Positions 6,264 through 11,109 of a DNA stretch of 11,109 nt are shown piece after piece. The translations under genes were made by a program, and so were the position numbers. Source of the stretch: JBEVEP01 sp040512755 (GTDB lineage: Bacteria; Pseudomonadota; Alphaproteobacteria; Rhizobiales; Rhizobiaceae); NCBI GenBank assembly GCA_040512755.1, contig JBEVEP010000032.1, forward strand, positions 1-11,109, in the 5' to 3' direction. The notes beneath the pieces were generated by a model. That model saw nothing but the letters and a program-made list of their open reading frames with translations. It was not told where the DNA came from and made no database searches. Numbering within the stretch: the first letter of the stretch is position 1; each line of letters opens with the position of its first letter.

Positions 6264-6339
6264 GGCAGAACTCCCTTCGCTCGCCCTACAGCGTCTGGCG
6301 CATCGTAACCCGGAATTCAGGCAAGGCGTACGTCCCGGC

Positions 6340-8787
6340 TCAAACGTCCAGATTGGCGACGCTCAGTGCGTTCTCCTGGATGAATTCCCGGCGCGGCTCG
6401 ACCTCGTCGCCCATCAGCCTTGAAAACAGCATGTCGGCGTCGGTGGCGTCGTTGACCTTCACCTGAAGAAGTGTCCGGACGTTCGGGTCGAGCGTGGTCT
6501 CCCATAATTGCTCGGCATTCATTTCGCCCAGACCTTTGTAGCGCTGCATCGTGAGGCCCTTGCGGCCTGTGGCGAAGACCGCGTCGAGGAGCGCAAGCGG
6601 GCCTGAGAGCGTTTCCGCCAGCTCCTTGCGCCGCAGAACCGGGGATGAAGCATAGACTTCGCCAAGGCGGGCCGCGTAGCGGTCAAGCGCACGGGCATCG
6701 GCCGAGCCGAGCAGAGCCATGTCGAGGCCCGCATACTCCCTAACGCCGCGCACGGTGCGTTCGAAAATAAAGCCGCCAGGGCCGTCATTCGATGTCGAGG
6801 TGCGGCCCTGCCAGCCGCGCTCGGTATCTTCGGCGACGGCGTCGAGCCGGCGTGCGATCCTCTCCGCCATTGCGTTCGCCTGGCCCAGGTCGTTGAAGAT
6901 TTCCGGATTGAGTGTACCCGCGATTGCAGCCTGCTCGACAACCGCGCGATTGTAGCGGGTGTGAAGCCCGTTGATCAGCGACCGAATGGCGAGGGCGTCA
7001 TCGATCACTGCACGCAGATCCGCACCGGCCCGCACCTCGCCCGAAGACAGGCTAAGCGACGCATCCTCGAGACCGGAGCCGATCAGGAAGTTCTCGAAGG
7101 CGCTTTCGTCCTTGATGTACTGCGCGCTTTTCCCCTTCGTTACCTTGTAGAGCGGCGGCTGTGCAATGAAGAGATGCCCCCGCTCGATCAATTCCGGCAT
7201 CTGGCGGAAGAAGAACGTCAAAAGCAGCGTCCGGATATGCGCGCCGTCCACGTCGGCGTCGGTCATGATGATGATCTTGTGGTAGCGCAGCTTGTCCGCG
7301 TTGAACTCGTCCTTGCCGATCGACGTGCCAAGCGCCGTAATCAGTGTGCCGATCATCTCGGATGAGAGCATCCGGTCGAAGCGCGCCCGCTCGACATTGA
7401 GGATTTTGCCGCGCAGCGGAAGGATCGCCTGGTTCTGACGGGACCGGCCGCCTTTGGCCGAACCGCCGGCCGAGTCACCCTCGACAATAAAGATTTCAGA
7501 TTTCGCCGGATCGCGTTCCTGGCAGTCGGCCAGTTTTCCCGGCAGTGAGGTGATGTCGAGCACGCCCTTGCGGCGTGTGAGTTCGCGGGCCTTGCGGGCT
7601 GCCTCACGCGCAGCGGCTGCCTCCACGACCTTGCCTACAAGGACCTTCGCTTCGGCCGGATGCTCCTCAAGCCAGGTGCCGAGCGCTTCGTTGACGAGGC
7701 TTTCGACGACCGGCCGGACCTCCGAGGAAACCAGTTTGTCCTTGGTCTGCGAGGAGAATTTCGGATCCGGAACTTTCACTGAAAGCACGGCGGTCAGGCC
7801 CTCGCGGCAGTCATCGCCGGTCAATGTGACCTTTTCCTTCTTGGTCAGCCCGGAAGCCTCCCCATAGCCCGTTACCTGACGCGTCAGTGCGCCTCGGAAG
7901 CCGGCAAGATGCGTGCCGCCGTCGCGCTGCGGGATGTTGTTGGTGAAGCAGAGCACATTTTCGTGGTAGCTGTCGTTCCACCACATCGCGACTTCTACAG
8001 TGATGCCGTCGCGCTCACTTCGAATGGAGATCGGGGCACTGATCAGCGGCTTCTTGGCGCGGTCGAGATATTTGACGAACTCTTCCAGACCGCCTTCGTA
8101 GCGCAGTTCCTGGCTCTTCACATCGGCGTGGCGTCGGTCGGTAAGGACGATGCGGACGCCGGAGTTGAGGAAGGCGAGTTCGCGCAGGCGGTGTTCCAAA
8201 GTACCGTAGTCAAATTCGACCATGGTGAAGGTATCGGTCGACGGCAGAAAGGTGACTTCGGTGCCGGTCTCATCGCCAGAATCGCCAGTTTCGCGAAGCG
8301 GTGCGTCGGCGACGCCATGGGTGAACGACATTTCATGGATCCGGCCCCTGCGCCGGATCTTCAGCTTCAGCCAAACCGACAGCGCGTTGACGACCGAAAC
8401 GCCGACCCCGTGCAGACCGCCGGACACCTTGTAGGAATTCTGGTCGAATTTTCCGCCGGCATGGAGCTGCGTCATGATGACTTCGGCGGCCGACACGCCT
8501 TCGGACGGGTGGATGTCGGTCGGAATGCCGCGACCATTGTCGGTAACGGTGCAGGAGCCGTCCGGATTGAGCGTGACGGTGACCAGGGTCGCGTGGCCGG
8601 CCAACGCCTCATCAATCGCATTGTCCACGACCTCGTAAACCATGTGGTGGAGACCCGAGCCGTCGTCGGTGTCGCCAATATACATGCCCGGCCGCTTGCG
8701 GACAGCATCTAGCCCCTTCAGAACCTTGATGGATTCCGCGCCATATTCGGCTGCCGCGCCGTTCTGGATATCGGACTGGTCGCTCAT
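6340..8787 (-). CDS. gyrB: DNA gyrase subunit B
   Basis: The complete 815-residue ATPase subunit of DNA gyrase, which with GyrA introduces negative supercoils using ATP. The GHKL ATPase domain has the catalytic-base segment YEVVDN (E52, N56), DNGRGIP (83-89) and the lid GGLHGVGVSVVNALS (123-137). The transducer carries the QTK loop (347-349). The TOPRIM domain has EGDSAGG (436-442) and the metal-binding DADVD (510-514). The C-terminal GyrA-contact motif QRYKGLGEMNAEQLWETT is at 748-765. Length is close to the E. coli protein (804), and lineage-typical extra sequence lies around 570-740. GyrB rather than ParE is favoured by the overall motif wording and by its resemblance to rhizobial GyrB. 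The ATG at 8787 has only a weak GAAAG upstream. Next upstream on the same strand is arsC, separated by 146 bases containing a terminator-like hairpin. Confidence 0.97.
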   Translation of the reverse strand: MSDQSDIQNGAAAEYGAESIKVLKGLDAVRKRPGMYIGDTDDGSGLHHMVYEVVDNAIDEALAGHATLVTVTLNPDGSCTVTDNGRGIPTDIHPSEGVSAAEVIMTQLHAGGKFDQNSYKVSGGLHGVGVSVVNALSVWLKLKIRRRGRIHEMSFTHGVADAPLRETGDSGDETGTEVTFLPSTDTFTMVEFDYGTLEHRLRELAFLNSGVRIVLTDRRHADVKSQELRYEGGLEEFVKYLDRAKKPLISAPISIRSERDGITVEVAMWWNDSYHENVLCFTNNIPQRDGGTHLAGFRGALTRQVTGYGEASGLTKKEKVTLTGDDCREGLTAVLSVKVPDPKFSSQTKDKLVSSEVRPVVESLVNEALGTWLEEHPAEAKVLVGKVVEAAAAREAARKARELTRRKGVLDITSLPGKLADCQERDPAKSEIFIVEGDSAGGSAKGGRSRQNQAILPLRGKILNVERARFDRMLSSEMIGTLITALGTSIGKDEFNADKLRYHKIIIMTDADVDGAHIRTLLLTFFFRQMPELIERGHLFIAQPPLYKVTKGKSAQYIKDESAFENFLIGSGLEDASLSLSSGEVRAGADLRAVIDDALAIRSLINGLHTRYNRAVVEQAAIAGTLNPEIFNDLGQANAMAERIARRLDAVAEDTERGWQGRTSTSNDGPGGFIFERTVRGVREYAGLDMALLGSADARALDRYAARLGEVYASSPVLRRKELAETLSGPLALLDAVFATGRKGLTMQRYKGLGEMNAEQLWETTLDPNVRTLLQVKVNDATDADMLFSRLMGDEVEPRREFIQENALSVANLDV

Positions 8788-8811
8788 GAAATGCTTTCGT
8801 TATTGCCGCAG

Positions 8812-8848
8812 AAAAAGGCGCGCGAAGCGCTGCTCGAATCACGCGCCT
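8812..8848 (-). terminator. Terminator-like hairpin with T-tract between arsC and gyrB
   Basis: Read on the minus strand, AGGCGCG (8848 to 8842) pairs with CGCGCCT (8822 to 8816). An inner CGAGC pairs with GCTTCG with one bulged base, and the stem runs straight into TTTTTC. This is the form of an intrinsic terminator. It lies about 85 bases after the arsC stop and 25 bases before the gyrB ATG. It therefore either ends arsC transcription or, if the gyrB promoter is further upstream, sits in the gyrB leader. The other 100 bases of this gap show no feature. Confidence 0.5.
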
Positions 8849-8933
8849 GTGAAGTCTGAGATATAGGCGTTCGCGCCGGATTCTCCAAATTATCAGGGCG
8901 GATTTGCGACCGCCTGGGAGGCAATCCTTACCT

Positions 8934-9455
8934 TTATGCCTTGGCTCGACGTGACGCGCCTTCCTGGCGGCCGATTTCGGCCAAATGGTGCGCGACGGCC
9001 ATTCTGTCGATGCTTTCAAGCGGCAACGCCGTGAAAGCTGCAATGCGGTTCTTCAGGAATCGGAAGGCAGCCACGAACGCCGCTTCCTTCTCCAGCTCCG
9101 TGCCCTCGGCGGCTGAGGGGTCCTCGATACCCCAGTGCGCCGTGGCGGGATGGCCAGGCCAGACCGGGCACGCTTCGCCGGCCGCCGTGTCACAGACAGT
9201 GAAGATGAAATCCATGTGCGGCGCATCCGGAGCAGCGAACTCGTCCCAGCGCTTGGACCTGTATCCCTCCGATGGATAGCCATAGCTTTCCAGCACCTTC
9301 AGCGCGAGCGGATTGACCGCCCCGCGCGGTTGGCTGCCGGCCGAGAAAGCGTTGAACCGCCCGCGGCCGTCCTTTCGCAAAATACCCTCCGCAAGGATCG
9401 AGCGAGCGGAATTGCCGGTGCAGAGAAACAACACGTTGAAGCTTGGACTGGTCAT
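8934..9455 (-). CDS. arsC: Arsenate reductase / low-molecular-weight phosphatase-family protein
   Basis: A 173-residue cytoplasmic protein with the LMW protein-tyrosine-phosphatase fold used by thioredoxin-type arsenate reductases, which convert arsenate to arsenite. The P-loop CTGNSARS (C12 to R18, CX5R) gives the nucleophile and the oxyanion-binding arginine. Redox cysteines follow at VCDT (C88) and EACPVWPG (C96), a pair like the relay cysteines of this ArsC type. EDPSA (D112-P113) supplies the general acid. It is longer than the ~130-residue staphylococcal enzyme; the extra C-terminal helix region (about 135-173) is usual in rhizobial homologues. The open frame extends upstream to 9569, but the ATG at 9455 has a GGGAG site and starts directly before the conserved strand. 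No arsR, arsenite exporter or arsH lies within the window. It is divergent from a flavin oxidoreductase. Confidence 0.88.
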   Translation of the reverse strand: MTSPSFNVLFLCTGNSARSILAEGILRKDGRGRFNAFSAGSQPRGAVNPLALKVLESYGYPSEGYRSKRWDEFAAPDAPHMDFIFTVCDTAAGEACPVWPGHPATAHWGIEDPSAAEGTELEKEAAFVAAFRFLKNRIAAFTALPLESIDRMAVAHHLAEIGRQEGASRRAKA

Positions 9456-9601
9456 GGATATCTCCCGGCATGGACTTGTAACGCGGGGCATCCAGACTGG
9501 TGAATGTTCATGACGGTCCGATGACGGGATCGAGCCGTCCTGTCCCTGGCAGTCCCATGGTGCTAGCATTCTCCGTCCACCGTTCCAGCAGAGATGCTCA
9601 C

Positions 9602-10984
9602 ATGGCCTCCTATGACGCGATCATCATCGGAACAGGGCAGGCGGGGCCGCCGCTCGCAGGACGTCTGACGCAAGCCGGAATGAAGGTTGCGATCGTCGAG
9701 CGGCAGGCCTTTGGCGGCACTTGCGTCAATACCGGCTGCATCCCGACCAAGACGCTTGTGGCCAGCGCCTACGCTGCACACCTGGCCAGGCGCGCCAGCG
9801 AGTTCGGGATAGAACTCGGCGGCGAAATCCGTGCCGATATGACGAAGGTCAAGGCGCGGAAGGACGCCGTGTCCGAGAAATCACGGAGCGGCGTCGAGGG
9901 TTGGCTCAAGAGCATGGATAATTGCACGGTCTATGAAGGCCATGCGCGCTTCACTGGGCCGCGCGAACTCAGCGTCAATGGCGAGCGGCATTCGGCGGAT
10001 CGCATCTTCATCAATGTCGGCGGCCGCGCCGCCGCGCCCCCCATTACGGGCGTCGAGGCGGTCAAGGTGTTGAACAACAGCTCCATGATGGCGGTCGATT
10101 TCCTTCCCGAGCATTTGGTGATCGTCGGCGGAAGCTATGTCGGTCTGGAATTCGCGCAGATGTACCGCCGCTTTGGAAGCGCTGTCACCGTGATCGAGAT
10201 GGGACCGCGCCTGATCGGGCGCGAGGATGCCGATATTTCCGACGCCGTCCACGGCATACTTATCGCGGAGGGGATCGAGATCAGGCTCAGCGCCGAGTGC
10301 CTGAGCGTCGAAAAGCAAGGTAAGGGCATCAGCGTTGGGGTGAACTGTACGACAGGAAGCCCTCGTGTTGCGGGATCGCATCTGCTCCTGGCGGCCGGGC
10401 GTCGGCCGAATACGGATGATCTCGATCTCGACAAGGCCGGCGTCGCAACCGACCAGCGCGGCTATATCGTCGTCGACGACGAGTTGCGGACCAGCGTACC
10501 CGGTATTTGGGCATTGGGCGATTGCAACGGGCGAGGCGCCTTCACCCACACCGCATACAACGACTTCGAGATCGTAGCGGCCAACCTGCTCGATGATGAT
10601 TCTCGCCGCGTCAGCGACCGGATCACAGCCTATGCGCTCTATATCGATCCGCCGCTTGGCCGGGTCGGCATGACGGAAAGCGAGGCGCTGAAGGCCGAAA
10701 AGAGCATTCTTGTCGGCCGCCGGCCGATGACCCGCGTCGGCCGCGCTGTCGAGAAAGGCGAGACCCAGGGTTTCATGAAGATCGTCGTGGATGGGGATAC
10801 ACGCCACATCCTTGGCGCCGCGATCCTCGGCACGGGCGGCGACGAGGTCGTGCATTCGATCCTCGATGTCATGTACGCCCACCAGCCCTACGAGACTCTC
10901 CAGCGTGCGATGCACATCCACCCGACGGTCTCGGAACTGCTGCCGACAGTGCTTGGAGAGCTTCAGCCTGTTAAACCATCGTGA
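9602..10984 (+). CDS. FAD-dependent class I disulfide oxidoreductase, MerA-like
   Basis: A 460-residue flavoprotein of the dihydrolipoamide dehydrogenase/mercuric reductase/glutathione reductase class. FAD-binding IIIGTGQAGPPLAG (7-20); redox-active disulfide CVNTGC (C41, C46); NAD(P)-binding IVGGSYVGLEFA (174-185); second FAD motif ALGDCNG (304-310); dimer-interface active-site pair H440 and E445 in HPTVSE. Relatives are often labelled mercuric reductase, but this protein lacks the N-terminal heavy-metal-binding domain and the C-terminal cysteine pair that MerA uses to deliver Hg(II), so true mercury reduction is doubtful. GTGQAGPP differs from the usual GxGxxG, placing it in a common but uncharacterised rhizobial subgroup. 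The frame is open from 9500, but homology begins at ATG 9602. The ribosome-binding site there is weak (AGAG). It is divergent from arsC, with 146 bases between them. Substrate unknown. Confidence 0.9.
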   Translation: MASYDAIIIGTGQAGPPLAGRLTQAGMKVAIVERQAFGGTCVNTGCIPTKTLVASAYAAHLARRASEFGIELGGEIRADMTKVKARKDAVSEKSRSGVEGWLKSMDNCTVYEGHARFTGPRELSVNGERHSADRIFINVGGRAAAPPITGVEAVKVLNNSSMMAVDFLPEHLVIVGGSYVGLEFAQMYRRFGSAVTVIEMGPRLIGREDADISDAVHGILIAEGIEIRLSAECLSVEKQGKGISVGVNCTTGSPRVAGSHLLLAAGRRPNTDDLDLDKAGVATDQRGYIVVDDELRTSVPGIWALGDCNGRGAFTHTAYNDFEIVAANLLDDDSRRVSDRITAYALYIDPPLGRVGMTESEALKAEKSILVGRRPMTRVGRAVEKGETQGFMKIVVDGDTRHILGAAILGTGGDEVVHSILDVMYAHQPYETLQRAMHIHPTVSELLPTVLGELQPVKPS

Positions 10985-11028
10985 GGCAGGATAGCCACCA
11001 AGCAAGACAAGCGGTGTGGGCAAACTCT

Positions 11029-11108
11029 AATGCGATCGCTCCGCATTGCGAAAGATACGCGGACACGGCTCGAAAAGTGATCCGCTCGGAGGCGCGGCGC
11101 TGCGCCGC
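11029..11108. repeat. Cluster of short inverted repeats at the right end
   Basis: Downstream of the oxidoreductase there are three inverted repeats in 80 bases: AATGCG (11029-11034) with CGCATT (11042-11047); GCGGA (11059-11063) with TCCGC (11081-11085); and a 7-base dyad GCGGCGC (11094-11100) with GCGCCGC (11102-11108) around one T. The phrase CTCGAAAAGTG between the arms recalls CCGAAAAGCG in the repeat at 3832-3934, so this may be a diverged or different member of the same intergenic repeat class. It is cut by the window end. The remaining bases (10985-11028) show nothing recognisable. Confidence 0.4.
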
Positions 11109-11109
11109 T

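Noticed and set aside
7909..8712. 267-codon open frame on the plus strand inside gyrB
   Set aside because: It is a mirror of the GyrB ATPase-domain codons, with no ribosome-binding site and no family resemblance.
9500..9601. N-terminal extension of the flavin oxidoreductase
   Set aside because: The extra 34 residues lie before the FAD-binding strand that begins the family and have no clear targeting signal or ribosome-binding site.
9881..11023. 380-codon open frame on the minus strand
   Set aside because: It lies antisense to the flavin oxidoreductase, whose motifs are complete. The peptide has no recognisable domain; long antisense frames are expected in GC-rich coding DNA.
1..11109. Mobile element, CRISPR, tRNA, toxin-antitoxin or phage genes
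   Set aside because: I looked for transposase or integrase motifs, regularly spaced repeats, tRNA-like folds and small paired genes, and found none.

Overview
The window looks like chromosomal DNA of a GC-rich alphaproteobacterium of the Hyphomicrobiales, most likely a Mesorhizobium-type rhizobium. The basis is protein character (rhizobial-type sulfite reductase tail, APS reductase, DUF934, DUF6494, GyrB), the gene order cysI-cysH-DUF934, and an intergenic palindromic repeat of a kind common in that group. This assignment comes from recognising families, not from a database search.

Layout. (1) 1-1719, plus strand: the end of an assimilatory sulfate-reduction operon, with a cysI tail whose first ~50 bases are disrupted, a [4Fe-4S] APS-type cysH, and a DUF934 gene. 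(2) 1741-1944, minus strand: a 67-residue protein with a NepR-like motif, preceded by a good match to an EcfG/RpoE2 general-stress promoter. (3) 2127-3783: an Lrp/AsnC regulator divergent from a lysine-6-dehydrogenase/saccharopine-dehydrogenase-family enzyme, with a perfect 12-bp palindrome between them. (4) 3784-4030: an intergenic region carrying a two-hairpin repeat. (5) 4031-6043, plus strand: an AI-2E/PerM-family membrane protein with a long cytosolic extension (acidic linker, Rossmann-like domain, basic tail). (6) 6075-8787, minus strand: a DUF6494 gene and complete gyrB. (7) 8934-10984: an LMW-phosphatase-type arsenate reductase (minus) divergent from a MerA-like class I flavin disulfide oxidoreductase (plus). 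(8) 10985-11109: a non-coding tail rich in short inverted repeats.

How the genes work together. The cys genes reduce APS to sulfite and sulfite to sulfide. The Lrp/dehydrogenase pair is a probable self-contained amino-acid-catabolism module. The ArsC/oxidoreductase pair may be a detoxification or thiol-redox pair. The rest is housekeeping.

Most of the window is ordinary core-genome material. I do not see a clear new multi-gene system: no phage, transposase, CRISPR, toxin-antitoxin or biosynthetic cluster. The best leads are the NepR-like small protein with its stress-type promoter, the C-terminal extension of the AI-2E protein, and the palindrome between the Lrp gene and the dehydrogenase gene.
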